The notes below the pieces were generated by a model that had not been told where the DNA came from, did no database searches, and saw nothing but the letters and a program-made list of their open reading frames with translations. From Campylobacterota bacterium (GTDB taxonomy: Bacteria; Campylobacterota; Campylobacteria; Campylobacterales; Sulfurovaceae): DNA of 8,014 bases. Made by a program: the position numbers and the translations under genes. Location of the stretch: the NCBI GenBank assembly GCA_003646505.1, contig QMKT01000090.1, positions 1 to 8,014 of the forward strand, in the 5' to 3' direction. Each line of letters begins with the position of its first letter. The first letter of the stretch is position 1. Shown here piece by piece: positions 1 to 6,392 of this stretch.

Positions 1-15
1 CTGATTATCCATTGG

Positions 16-274
16 TTAATGGTTGATTTTACAACCATACATCTTGATGGTATATAATACACTTATGAAAGAGAAATCTTTCACAACGATGTTGAGAGTT
101 TGTTTTACTCCTTGTCCAAAATTGTAAACTTCCTTGTTTGCTCTTAGCAATCGTATCTCCTCAGAAGCGACTTTTTCATATTTCCTTGAATTTTATATGA
201 TGACTTGTTGATCGCTTCTACTTCTTTAAAATAATCCCAATCAAAATAAAAAATAATTTGTCACTATTGCTCAT
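16..274 (-). pseudogene. Possible frameshifted small gene (about 86 aa if repaired), unknown family
   Basis: No intact gene is present here, but three minus-strand reading frames join into one protein-like reading. It begins at an ATG at 274-272 (MSNSDKLFF), moves to a second frame near the T-run around 245-255 (FDWDYFKEVEAINKSS), and moves to a third frame near 187-197 (KYEKVASEEIRLLRANKEV, then VYNFGQGVKQTLNIVVKD). It stops at TAA 18-16. Both frame changes fall at A/T homopolymer tracts, where slippage mutations and sequencing errors are common. The joined peptide is charged and helix-like in composition, unlike a random AT-rich translation. There is no strong ribosome binding site before the ATG. 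I do not recognise the family. It could be a decayed gene, a real gene with assembly errors, or a coincidence. Confidence 0.33.
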
Positions 275-300
275 GTATGGCTTAATTAGAATATAAAACG

Positions 301-309
301 TGATACTAT
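301..309 (+). promoter_or_regulatory. Possible extended -10 promoter element for the lipoprotein gene
   Basis: TGATACTAT fits an extended -10 element (TG, one base, then TACTAT, which matches TATAAT at four of six positions). It lies 31 bases before the lipoprotein ATG. No convincing -35 box sits at the usual distance, which is common in Campylobacterota sigma-70 promoters. The surrounding 275-340 stretch is AT-rich and holds nothing else recognisable. This is inference from sequence only. Confidence 0.3.
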
Positions 310-340
310 TAAACTATTAAATTAAAACAGAGGAAGAAAA

Positions 341-703
341 ATGAAAGCATTAAAAGTGACTTTATTATCGGGTGTGGCATTATTGGTAGTAGGGTGTAGT
401 ACAAATGAGCCTACAGTAAATACAACAAAGCAGATCGTGACACTTGAAAACGGAAAGCAGTACAGTGTACCTCAAGGATCTAGCTATACGAAAGCACCGG
501 TTACAGATAAAGTCATCAAGCGTTATACGGAACTTGGAGTAAAAGATTGCCAAAATGGTGATATCACGTGGGAAACAGAAAGTGTAGCAAGCAGTATCAA
601 CAAAGTGCTGAGAACGGGAAGTAAAGATGAAGGGTTGGCAATTTATAGAAAAGCTGCGAAAGAAGGTACTGTTGGATGTTCTAGTCCACTTTCAAATAAA
701 TGA
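341..703 (+). CDS. Small outer-membrane-type lipoprotein, unknown function
   Basis: This 120-aa protein starts with a lipoprotein signal peptide: MKALK, a hydrophobic core, then the lipobox V-V-G-C, with the lipidated cysteine at residue 19. Acylation and export across the inner membrane are therefore expected. The residues after Cys19 are Ser and Thr, with no Asp at +2, so outer-membrane sorting is more likely than inner-membrane retention. The mature part is about 100 residues, mostly polar, with two more cysteines at 70 and 113 that could form a disulfide in the periplasm. A good ribosome binding site (AGAGGAAG, 329-336) precedes the ATG. I do not recognise a named domain. The gene ends 39 bases before gdhA with no clear terminator, so read-through into gdhA is possible. 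Export and lipidation are well supported; function is unknown. Confidence 0.85.
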   Translation: MKALKVTLLSGVALLVVGCSTNEPTVNTTKQIVTLENGKQYSVPQGSSYTKAPVTDKVIKRYTELGVKDCQNGDITWETESVASSINKVLRTGSKDEGLAIYRKAAKEGTVGCSSPLSNK

Positions 704-742
704 TATTATACATGGTATAGCGTATAGACTTAAGGAGAACCC

Positions 743-2131
743 ATGATGAAAAGAATAACCACGGTCAATGCTAAAGAAGAGATAGCAAAACTTAAGAATG
801 AACAGTGTGCTGAAGATGATGTATTTTTTCAAGCAATGGAAGAGGTGTTATTATCTCTTTTACCACTTTTTAAATCAGATGAAGTGTATGCAAAAAGTGC
901 AAAGAACGCCATTATAAGAAGACTTATTACACCAGACAGGGTGATAAAGTTTCAAGTGGCATGGTTAGATGACAATCATGAAATCCAAGTCAATACCGGC
1001 TACAGGGTACAGTTTAATAATGCACTGGGACCCTATAAAGGCGGTCTACGGTTTCATCCTACGGTTAATGAAGGTATTTTAAAATTTTTGGGCTTTGAAC
1101 AGATCTTAAAAAATGCATTAACGGGTCTACCTATAGGAGGGGCTAAAGGCGGTAGTGACTTTGACCCTAAAGGAAAGAGTGACTTTGAAGTGATGAAGTT
1201 CTGTGCTGCTTTCATGAAAGAATTACACAAGTACATAGGACCACGTATTGATGTACCTGCAGGAGACATTGGTGTGGGTGCAAGAGAGATCGGCTATTTG
1301 TTTGGTCAGTATAAATCCATCACATCATCATTTGAAGGTGTGCTTACGGGAAAACCATACTTCTTTGGTGGGTCGCTGATGAGACCAGAAGCAACGGGGT
1401 ATGGTGTGATATATTTCACAGAAAAAATGTTGGAATTGGAAACAAAAGATACAGAGTGTTTAAAAGAGAAGATTTGTACTGTAAGCGGTTCGGGGAATGT
1501 TGCTTTACATGCCATAGAAAAACTACAGCACCTGGGTGCTACCGCTGTAGCCTGCACAGATTCTAAAGGAACATTATATGATCATAGAGGGCTAGATCTT
1601 GAATTATTGAAAGAATTGAAACTCAACAGACGTGTTTCACTTAAAGAGTATATTAAAAAACATACAGATGCAGAGTTTATCCCTGTTTCTGACTATCCTG
1701 AAGATGCTCATGCTGTGTGGGATATTCCATGTTATGCGGCTTTCCCGTGTGCAACGCAAAATGAATTGACAGTTCTTGATGCCAAAAGGCTGATCAAGAA
1801 TGGTTGTAGGTGTGTTGCAGAAGGTGCGAATATGCCCACAACAGCAGAGGCTGTACGGATCATTTTAAAGAGTGATATGTATTTTGCTCCGGCAAAAGCA
1901 GCAAATGCAGGCGGTGTTGCAGTAAGTGGTTTTGAAATGAGTCAAAATGCGGCTATGCAAAAATGGACTTTTGAGGAAGTTGATACCAAACTCAAAGCAA
2001 CGATGGAAGAGATCTGTATCAATGTTTCTGAAACTGCAAAAGAGTATGGTGTTGAAGGAAACTATGTCGACGGTGCGAATATTGCAGGATTTAAAAGAGT
2101 AGCAGATGCAATGATCGCAGAGGGGATATAG
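743..2131 (+). CDS. gdhA: Glutamate dehydrogenase, hexameric family I, probably NADP-dependent
   Basis: This cytoplasmic enzyme interconverts 2-oxoglutarate plus ammonium and glutamate. In this family with NADPH it normally assimilates ammonia. The 462-aa length is usual for the E. coli GdhA-like hexameric class. Visible motifs in order are GPYKGGLRFHP (96-106), GLPIGGAKGGSDFDP (128-142, catalytic Lys135), PAGDIGVGAREIGY (172-185, catalytic Asp174), RPEATGYG (214-221), the Rossmann loop GSGNVA (249-254) followed by TDSKG (272-276), and AEGANMPTT (359-367). Compared with E. coli GdhA, the Asp usually seen before the PCATQNE motif is a Tyr (residue 331) here. NADP preference is inferred from closest resemblance to E. 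coli GdhA and is not proven. AAGGAG at 732-737 sits 5 bases before the first of two adjacent ATG codons (743 and 746). The UPF0126 membrane protein gene follows after 41 bases. Confidence 0.96.
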   Translation: MMKRITTVNAKEEIAKLKNEQCAEDDVFFQAMEEVLLSLLPLFKSDEVYAKSAKNAIIRRLITPDRVIKFQVAWLDDNHEIQVNTGYRVQFNNALGPYKGGLRFHPTVNEGILKFLGFEQILKNALTGLPIGGAKGGSDFDPKGKSDFEVMKFCAAFMKELHKYIGPRIDVPAGDIGVGAREIGYLFGQYKSITSSFEGVLTGKPYFFGGSLMRPEATGYGVIYFTEKMLELETKDTECLKEKICTVSGSGNVALHAIEKLQHLGATAVACTDSKGTLYDHRGLDLELLKELKLNRRVSLKEYIKKHTDAEFIPVSDYPEDAHAVWDIPCYAAFPCATQNELTVLDAKRLIKNGCRCVAEGANMPTTAEAVRIILKSDMYFAPAKAANAGGVAVSGFEMSQNAAMQKWTFEEVDTKLKATMEEICINVSETAKEYGVEGNYVDGANIAGFKRVADAMIAEGI

Positions 2132-2172
2132 TGGGTGTGTACTAAATCATCATTCTTAGACTATGTAGGTGA

Positions 2173-2775
2173 ATGATGTTTGAAGTTGCAGACTATATCG
2201 GTATCATTGCTTTTTCTATGAGTGGATTTTTTGTAGCAGTACGTAATAAACTGGATTTTCTAGGTGTTCTCATCTCTGTTTTTTTAACGGCATTTGGTGG
2301 GGGTATCTTAAGAGATGTGGCGGTGGACAAGACACCTTATACTTTCACTCATACCTTACCTGCAGTTGTGATGATCATTGTTGTGCTTTGTCTTGTGCTA
2401 CTGAAATTTCATAACAAGTCCAGTATAGAGAACAAACCGCTTTTTATTTTGAGTGATTCTATCGGACTTATTTCGTTTAGTATTACAGGTTCACTCGTCG
2501 GTCTGGAACATAACCTGAATATCACCGGTGTGCTGGCACTCTCTTTTGTCACTGCAGTGGGTGGAGGTATCATTAGGGATGTGATCATAAATGAGATACC
2601 ATTTGTTTTAAAAACAGGGTTTTATGGGACGGTAGCGCTTATTATAGGAGCTGTCCTATATGTGTTGGACAGCTATGAAATACTAAATATCTATGCTTTG
2701 AGTATTGTATTTATATTGGGTGTAATACTGCGTGTAGTGGCCTATTATAAAAAGTGGTATATCCCTATGGTATAA
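2173..2775 (+). CDS. UPF0126/TRIC-fold membrane protein, possible glycine transporter
   Basis: This 200-aa inner-membrane protein has about seven hydrophobic segments and the two-fold internal repeat typical of UPF0126 (Gly_transporter domain pairs, YicG/YadS-like). The matching signatures are GGGILRDV at 42-49 in the first half and GGGIIRDV at 130-137 in the second. The second is followed by the family-typical stretch KTGFYGTVALIIGAVLYV (147-164). Length is normal for the family. Some members transport glycine; others are uncharacterised, so the substrate here is unknown. Two adjacent ATGs (2173, 2176) are possible starts. The only ribosome-binding-like sequence, AGGTG at 2167-2171, favours 2176. 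The gene follows gdhA by 41 bases on the same strand without an obvious terminator, so a shared transcript is plausible. Its 3' end converges with a minus-strand gene 32 bases away. Confidence 0.9.
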   Translation: MMFEVADYIGIIAFSMSGFFVAVRNKLDFLGVLISVFLTAFGGGILRDVAVDKTPYTFTHTLPAVVMIIVVLCLVLLKFHNKSSIENKPLFILSDSIGLISFSITGSLVGLEHNLNITGVLALSFVTAVGGGIIRDVIINEIPFVLKTGFYGTVALIIGAVLYVLDSYEILNIYALSIVFILGVILRVVAYYKKWYIPMV

Positions 2776-2807
2776 GGGCACTTTTAAGAACCCTAGTCAG
2801 ACATAAG

Positions 2808-3299
2808 TTAATCCTGAGGAATATACTTCTTTAGATATCCATCAAGTTCATTTATTTGTATATCACTCATTACACGTGTCGGGATAGCATTAAATTGACG
2901 TGGAGAGGTATAGAGTAGATAAAATCTTTCCTCTTTTTTCCATGTACTAAAGGCACTCCATGGAATGGTCTTCTCACTGCCATTTTTATCTAATCGAATA
3001 CCTTTCCCCGATATACGCAGTGTTATCTCATAGGGCAAGGTAGGACTTTTTGTATAAATATTTTTAGCCTGAAATGCAGACAGCATTCTTACAAAGAGCA
3101 TATAAAAAGAGATAGAAAAAAATGCTGTAAGTATGTTTGTAATGATCTCACGAGTATTACTAAAATCAGTACTAAAGATTACAATGATCGCTGCTAAAAC
3201 TATATAGACTGTTAATTTCAGTACTCTGTGACTTTTCTTATGATGGAAGTTTACGACTTGGAGGTATTCTTCGGGTGAGAGTTTATAGGTGATATTCAT
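2808..3299 (-). CDS. YcxB-like two-helix membrane protein
   Basis: This 163-aa protein has a short N-terminal cytoplasmic part (MNITYKLSPEEYLQ), two membrane helices at about 28-43 and 53-70, then a soluble C-terminal domain. That domain resembles the YcxB-like family: a predicted beta-rich region with IPW at 112-114, an aromatic strand FYLLY at 126-130, and an IPTR motif at 139-142 followed by a terminal helix. The family is widespread in bacteria, often as a small membrane protein of unknown function, and no activity can be assigned. The start is supported by AAAGG (3310-3306) 6 bases before the ATG. It converges with the UPF0126 gene and diverges from the 110-aa gene, sharing with the latter a 97-base AT-rich gap that must carry both promoters. 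Confidence 0.8.
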   Translation of the reverse strand: MNITYKLSPEEYLQVVNFHHKKSHRVLKLTVYIVLAAIIVIFSTDFSNTREIITNILTAFFSISFYMLFVRMLSAFQAKNIYTKSPTLPYEITLRISGKGIRLDKNGSEKTIPWSAFSTWKKEERFYLLYTSPRQFNAIPTRVMSDIQINELDGYLKKYIPQD

Positions 3300-3396
3300 G
3301 CTGTACCTTTAAAATTATTTAAGGTATTATACAGTATCTATAGACATAGTCCATAGTATACAAGGGGTAAGGACTTATACTTTTAAAGGAGAGTGA

Positions 3397-3729
3397 ATGT
3401 TATATAAAGTGAAAGCGAAGATCAACAAAATAAAAATGAAAGATTTCTATACTGCCTTGACAGATGGGAGTATTGCTGATCAAGAGCCTGATGGTCCGGA
3501 TATCGTTAATGCGATGCAAAAGGCAGTGAAGACAGATCCAGATACACTTGAATGGTATGAAACATGTCATTGTGATACACCGCTTGAACATGAGCGTGAT
3601 ACAGTGTATGATAAATATCTGCATGATATTGAAACAACATTGGTATATGAGATAAAAGATGACCTGGGAGGTATTTCATTTTGGGATTGTTTAGAGACCT
3701 GGCATTTTGACGACACATATACCTTTTAG
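3397..3729 (+). CDS. Acidic 110-aa protein of unknown function
   Basis: I do not recognise this protein. It is 110 residues with a basic N-terminus (KVKAKINKIKMK) and a strongly acidic remainder. It has no signal peptide or membrane segment, so it is probably cytoplasmic. Notable residues are Cys57 and Cys59 in CHCDTPLEH (57-65), Cys98, and a Trp/His/Asp-rich C-terminus (FWDCLETWHFDD, 95-106). The Cys-His-Cys patch plus nearby His could bind a metal or form a disulfide, but that is inference. The start is firm: AAAGGAG at 3385-3391 lies 5 bases before the ATG. A methyltransferase gene follows after 67 bases on the same strand, so co-transcription is possible but the gap is long enough for a separate promoter. 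Confidence 0.75.
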   Translation: MLYKVKAKINKIKMKDFYTALTDGSIADQEPDGPDIVNAMQKAVKTDPDTLEWYETCHCDTPLEHERDTVYDKYLHDIETTLVYEIKDDLGGISFWDCLETWHFDDTYTF

Positions 3730-3766
3730 ATCTCTTTACTCAGTCGATCACGGTTGCATGAACACA

Positions 3767-3784
3767 CATTTTAGTAGTAAAATG
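3767..3784 (+). repeat. Perfect 7-bp inverted repeat just before the methyltransferase gene
   Basis: CATTTTA and TAAAATG form a perfect inverted repeat around the 4-base loop GTAG. It ends 12 bases before the methyltransferase ATG and touches the purine-rich stretch that serves as its ribosome binding site. It could be an operator half-site pair or an mRNA hairpin that influences translation. It is AT-rich and short, so chance is possible. Confidence 0.4.
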
Positions 3785-3796
3785 AAGAAGAGTTAA

Positions 3797-4468
3797 ATGA
3801 AAGAATTTGATCCTGTAAAATACAAACAAATGGTACGAGAACATCAGGAACGTGATGATCCCTTTGGCTGGTTTGACAGTATTTATACCGATGCCAAGGG
3901 AGATCACCGAGCTGTTTTTTGGGCGGATCTTGCACCTAACCCTTACTTTCTGGAATGGCTGGAAAAACATCCTGTAAAAGGCTTGAACAAAAAAGCTATT
4001 GCGATAGGCTGTGGGGTAGGTGATGATGCTGAGGCAATGGCAGCATATGGCTATGAAGTGACAGCTTTTGACATTGCACCTTCTGCTATAGATCTTTGTA
4101 AAAACCGCTACACTGAGTCTACAGTAAACTATCTGGTTGAAGACCTCTTTGACTATCCTACGGAATGGGAAGGTAGCTATGATCTTGTTTATGAGTGTAA
4201 TACTATCCAGGTACTTCCCGGCAGATACAGAAAAGAAGCTATGGTGGCTATGGTAAGTCTTATTGCCAATGAGGGAGAAATTCTAGTTTCCTGTAGAAGT
4301 AGAAATAAAGGCGAAGAGTTAGATGCTATCCCTTTACCTTTAGATCAGGAGGAGATAGATGGTTTTATGGACTTGGGTCTTGTAGAGAAAAGTTTTTTAG
4401 CTTATGATGATGACCAAGATCCACCGGTACCACACTTTTTTTCTAGCTATAAAAAAGAGAAGGCATAG
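3797..4468 (+). CDS. Class I SAM-dependent methyltransferase
   Basis: This 223-aa protein has a Rossmann-like methyltransferase core. Motif I is AIGCGVGDD (69-77), which contacts S-adenosylmethionine. The acidic residue after strand 2 is Asp92 in VTAFDIAPSAI (88-98). The adenine-side acidic patch is VEDLFD (114-119), and the motif IV region is YDLVYECNTIQVLP (128-141). The N-terminal part WADLAPNPYFLEWL (42-55) and the C-terminal VPHFFSSYKK (211-220) fit small-molecule methyltransferases of the TPMT/UbiE-like type. The substrate cannot be read from sequence. The ribosome binding site is weak (GAAGAAGAG, 3784-3792), and a four-codon in-frame mini-ORF (ATG at 3782) ends with TAA directly abutting this ATG. 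The flavoprotein gene starts 8 bases after the stop, so the two are almost certainly co-transcribed and may act on the same metabolite. Confidence 0.88.
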   Translation: MKEFDPVKYKQMVREHQERDDPFGWFDSIYTDAKGDHRAVFWADLAPNPYFLEWLEKHPVKGLNKKAIAIGCGVGDDAEAMAAYGYEVTAFDIAPSAIDLCKNRYTESTVNYLVEDLFDYPTEWEGSYDLVYECNTIQVLPGRYRKEAMVAMVSLIANEGEILVSCRSRNKGEELDAIPLPLDQEEIDGFMDLGLVEKSFLAYDDDQDPPVPHFFSSYKKEKA

Positions 4469-4476
4469 CCGCTACA

Positions 4477-5475
4477 ATGAAGAAAAAAAAGCTGTTAATT
4501 ATAGGAGCAGGGCTTAGTGGACTTTACACGGCATTCTTACTTCAAGACAGGTATGATGTGACTGTTTTAGAAGCACGTGAACGCACGGGTGGGCGTATTT
4601 TAAATATGTACGGACATGACATGGGACCCTCATGGGTTTGGAGACATCAAACGTATATTTTACAACTTATAGATTCTCTTGGTCTGGAATATTTTGAACA
4701 GTATATCTATGGAGATGCTTTATATGATGCACCTGAAGGTGTACAACGTTTTTCAGTACCTCCAAGTGCTCCTTCCTATCGTGTAAAAGGTGGTATGACT
4801 AAAATTATAAACGCTTTAGAAGAAAAAATGCATAATTCTGTAAAGATAAATGAAAAAGTAATTTCACTTATTGAAAAAGAGAGGAGTGTGATGGTTAAAA
4901 CAGAGCATGATACTTATGAAGTAGACAAAGTCATATCAACACTTCCTCCACGTCTGGCTGTTGAAACGATCAAGTATGATCCACCTTTGGAAATGGCAGT
5001 TCGAGAACAACTTACAAACATACCCACTTGGATGGGTTACTCAGCTAAATGTGTTATAGAATTTGAAGAAGCTTTTTGGAGGGAAGAGGGGTTGAGTGGA
5101 TTTGGTATTTCACATGTGGGACCACTTGCTGAGATACATGATGCTAGCACGGGAGAGAGGGCAGCACTTTTTGGCTTCCTCCACAGCAATGCTTCGTATG
5201 AAAGCATAAAAGAAAATATTACAGTTCAGCTGACACGACTTTATGGAGACAAAGCTTCCAAACCTTTAAATATCTATGTGGTTGACTGGAAAAAAGAGAT
5301 TTATACTTCAACGACACTTGATTCACAGCCTTTAGCTGATCATCCTTCTTATGGTTTTGATGTAAAACATTTTAATGGAAAACTAATATTTTCAGGTACT
5401 GAGAGTGCATTTAAGGAGGGTGGATATTTGGAAGGTGCAGCGAATGCTACAAGGAATGTCATTAAACACGTATAG
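4477..5475 (+). CDS. Compact FAD-dependent amine-oxidase-family flavoprotein
   Basis: This 332-aa flavoenzyme belongs to the flavin-containing amine oxidase / NAD(P)-binding Rossmann superfamily. The N-terminal dinucleotide-binding motif is IIGAGLSG (8-15), followed by Glu32, which binds the ADP ribose, and RTGGRI (36-41). GPSWVW (50-55) and KGGMTKI (104-110) are typical of this family. Lys191 in GYSAKCVIEF fits the conserved lysine near flavin N5 in monoamine oxidases. The C-terminal FAD motif is FSGTES (305-310) with GGYLEGA (315-321). All FAD-binding ends are present, so this is not a truncation, yet it is about 100 residues shorter than typical monoamine oxidases, suggesting a reduced substrate domain. 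The substrate is unknown; an amine or a desaturation substrate is possible. The ribosome binding site is weak and lies inside the upstream methyltransferase gene, consistent with translational coupling. There is no signal peptide. Confidence 0.88.
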   Translation: MKKKKLLIIGAGLSGLYTAFLLQDRYDVTVLEARERTGGRILNMYGHDMGPSWVWRHQTYILQLIDSLGLEYFEQYIYGDALYDAPEGVQRFSVPPSAPSYRVKGGMTKIINALEEKMHNSVKINEKVISLIEKERSVMVKTEHDTYEVDKVISTLPPRLAVETIKYDPPLEMAVREQLTNIPTWMGYSAKCVIEFEEAFWREEGLSGFGISHVGPLAEIHDASTGERAALFGFLHSNASYESIKENITVQLTRLYGDKASKPLNIYVVDWKKEIYTSTTLDSQPLADHPSYGFDVKHFNGKLIFSGTESAFKEGGYLEGAANATRNVIKHV

Positions 5476-5480
5476 CGGTT

Positions 5481-5708
5481 TTATGATTTTTGGGTCCATC
5501 TCTTCAGGAGCTCCAATCCCATATCAAAAGGAAGATTTCCATTTTGACTTAAATTTTCTACCTTTTTTTGCAGTTCTGTTATACTCATATTTTGGTACGT
5601 GTTTTCTCCAGGCGTAGCATAAGGGAAAATCAAGCTTGTAGTATACATGGTACTTGACGTGATGATTGAAAGTGTAATAACGTTTGTGAATACTTTGTTT
5701 ATTTTCAT
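5481..5708 (-). CDS. Small exported protein A, paralogue of the gene at 6383-6634
   Basis: This 75-aa protein of unrecognised family begins MKINK followed by a hydrophobic stretch to about residue 31, which reads as a signal peptide or N-terminal anchor. The mature part is short and ends in a conserved module (residues 38-73) with SQNGNLPFDMGLELLKRWT. The same module ends the protein encoded at 6383-6634: 21 of 36 aligned residues are identical without gaps. The frame is open upstream to an ATG at 5786, but the start at 5708 is chosen because AAGGAT (5719-5714) lies 5 bases before it and the signal peptide begins there. The gene converges tail to tail with the flavoprotein gene (5 bases between stops) and diverges from the 169-aa exported protein. 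Function is unknown; the motif suggests a small helical interaction domain. Confidence 0.72.
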   Translation of the reverse strand: MKINKVFTNVITLSIITSSTMYTTSLIFPYATPGENTYQNMSITELQKKVENLSQNGNLPFDMGLELLKRWTQKS

Positions 5709-5713
5709 TTTAT

Positions 5714-5719
5714 ATCCTT
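5714..5719 (-). promoter_or_regulatory. Ribosome binding site deciding the start of exported protein A
   Basis: On the minus strand this reads AAGGAT, 5 bases before the ATG at 5708. The alternative upstream ATG at 5786 has no comparable site, and starting there would add 26 residues before a standard signal peptide. Confidence 0.7.
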
Positions 5720-5824
5720 CGTGATATGTGAAAGAATAATATAAATGTATAACAAATGAGTTACAGTATTTTTTTATGTTCTCCACTTTTTGTATGATTA
5801 TGATGATATTTTTATAGAATTATT

Positions 5825-5846
5825 ATATACTTTAGTTAAAGTATAT
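5825..5846 (+). repeat. Perfect 9-bp inverted repeat overlapping a -10-like box
   Basis: ATATACTTT and AAAGTATAT form a perfect inverted repeat around the loop AGTT. It lies 14 bases before the start of the 169-aa exported protein and just before its ribosome binding site (AAGGA, 5851-5855). The left arm contains TATACT, five of six matches to a -10 box, so this could be an operator laid over the promoter. It could also be a weak leader hairpin. It lies in the 152-base gap shared with the divergent exported protein A gene. Confidence 0.45.
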
Positions 5847-5860
5847 TCATAAGGACAAGT

Positions 5861-6370
5861 ATGAAAAAAATAGTAACGGTATCCTATTTGGTATTTGGAT
5901 TAATATCACTACTCAATGCATCTGAGGTTGACTGTAAAAACCAACCTGTTGGGATGGAACTGGCAAAGACCCTTGAATTAAAAGATATAGATAAAGCTAA
6001 ATCATTATTAAAAAAATTTAAAGTAGACGTAAAAAATTATCTTGATACCTGTGATAACAGCAAAGCAAAGTTTGAAGAGACTTCTATAATGATACTGACC
6101 TATGAAGACAGACTTGATGATTTTGAAGCTGACTTGAAAAATGCCTCTGCTAAAAAAATAGACTGTTCAAAGGTACCTGATTCAAAAGCACTTGAGAAAG
6201 CATTTAAAAAAGAGGATTCCAATAAGGTTAAGGCGTTATATGAAACCTATAAAAAAGATTCAGAAGATTATCTGAATCTCTGTGCGGAACATGAAGAGTA
6301 TGAAATGGTTTTTGAAGAAGCACTGCTTCACGAAGAAGCATATGCTGAGTGGGAAAAAAGTTTAAAGTAG
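5861..6370 (+). CDS. Exported protein with duplicated Cys-X38-Cys helical module
   Basis: This 169-aa protein has a clear signal peptide: MKK, hydrophobic 4-18, cleavage probably after Ala20 (LLNA|SEVDC). The mature protein is two copies of one module. Copy 1 starts VDCKN (23-27) and copy 2 IDCSK (100-104). Cysteines 25 and 64 correspond exactly to 102 and 141, both pairs spaced by 38 residues. The context of the second cysteine also matches (NYLDTC, DYLNLC), as do the module ends (FEADLK, WEKSLK). The Lys/Glu-rich sequence between predicts helices, so each module is likely a disulfide-closed helical hairpin in the periplasm or outside the cell. I do not recognise the family. AAGGA at 5851-5855 supports the start. 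The gene sits between two paralogous mini-protein genes on the opposite strand, diverging from one and converging with the other. Confidence 0.8.
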   Translation: MKKIVTVSYLVFGLISLLNASEVDCKNQPVGMELAKTLELKDIDKAKSLLKKFKVDVKNYLDTCDNSKAKFEETSIMILTYEDRLDDFEADLKNASAKKIDCSKVPDSKALEKAFKKEDSNKVKALYETYKKDSEDYLNLCAEHEEYEMVFEEALLHEEAYAEWEKSLK

Positions 6371-6392
6371 ATCTCTCCGATCTTAGCTTTTT
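6364..6392. terminator. Possible bidirectional terminator between convergent genes
   Basis: AAAG TA GATC and GATC TTAG CTTT pair into an imperfect stem of about 10 bp with two bulged bases and loop TCTC C, followed on the plus strand by a short T-run. On the minus strand a T-run also lies just beyond (6355-6360). It spans the stops of the 169-aa gene and the convergent mini-protein gene. The bulges make this only a moderate candidate. Confidence 0.33.

Noticed and set aside
19..83. Two perfect 7-bp hairpins (19-38 and 66-83, the second with a GAAA loop)
   Set aside because: Neither is followed by a T-run on either strand, and short AT-rich hairpins are expected by chance; no regulatory role can be supported.
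65..127. Plus-strand 20-codon ORF after a TATAAT sequence
   Set aside because: It has no ribosome binding site, is too short to judge, and overlaps the minus-strand broken-gene reading, which is more protein-like.
1054..1557. Two antisense open frames inside gdhA
   Set aside because: They lie wholly opposite a highly conserved gene, have no ribosome binding site, and their peptides show no family features.
3400..3970. Minus-strand open frames opposite the 110-aa gene and the start of the methyltransferase
   Set aside because: The plus-strand genes have ribosome binding sites and motifs; the antisense peptides are Cys/His/Ile-rich shadow translations without supported starts.
5405..5617. Plus-strand 70-aa open frame across the end of the flavoprotein gene
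   Set aside because: It overlaps the conserved FAD C-terminal motif in another frame and runs antisense through exported protein A, with no independent support.
5709..5786. Longer form of exported protein A starting at 5786
   Set aside because: No ribosome binding site precedes it, and the extra 26 residues would sit before a normal signal peptide that has its own good ribosome binding site.
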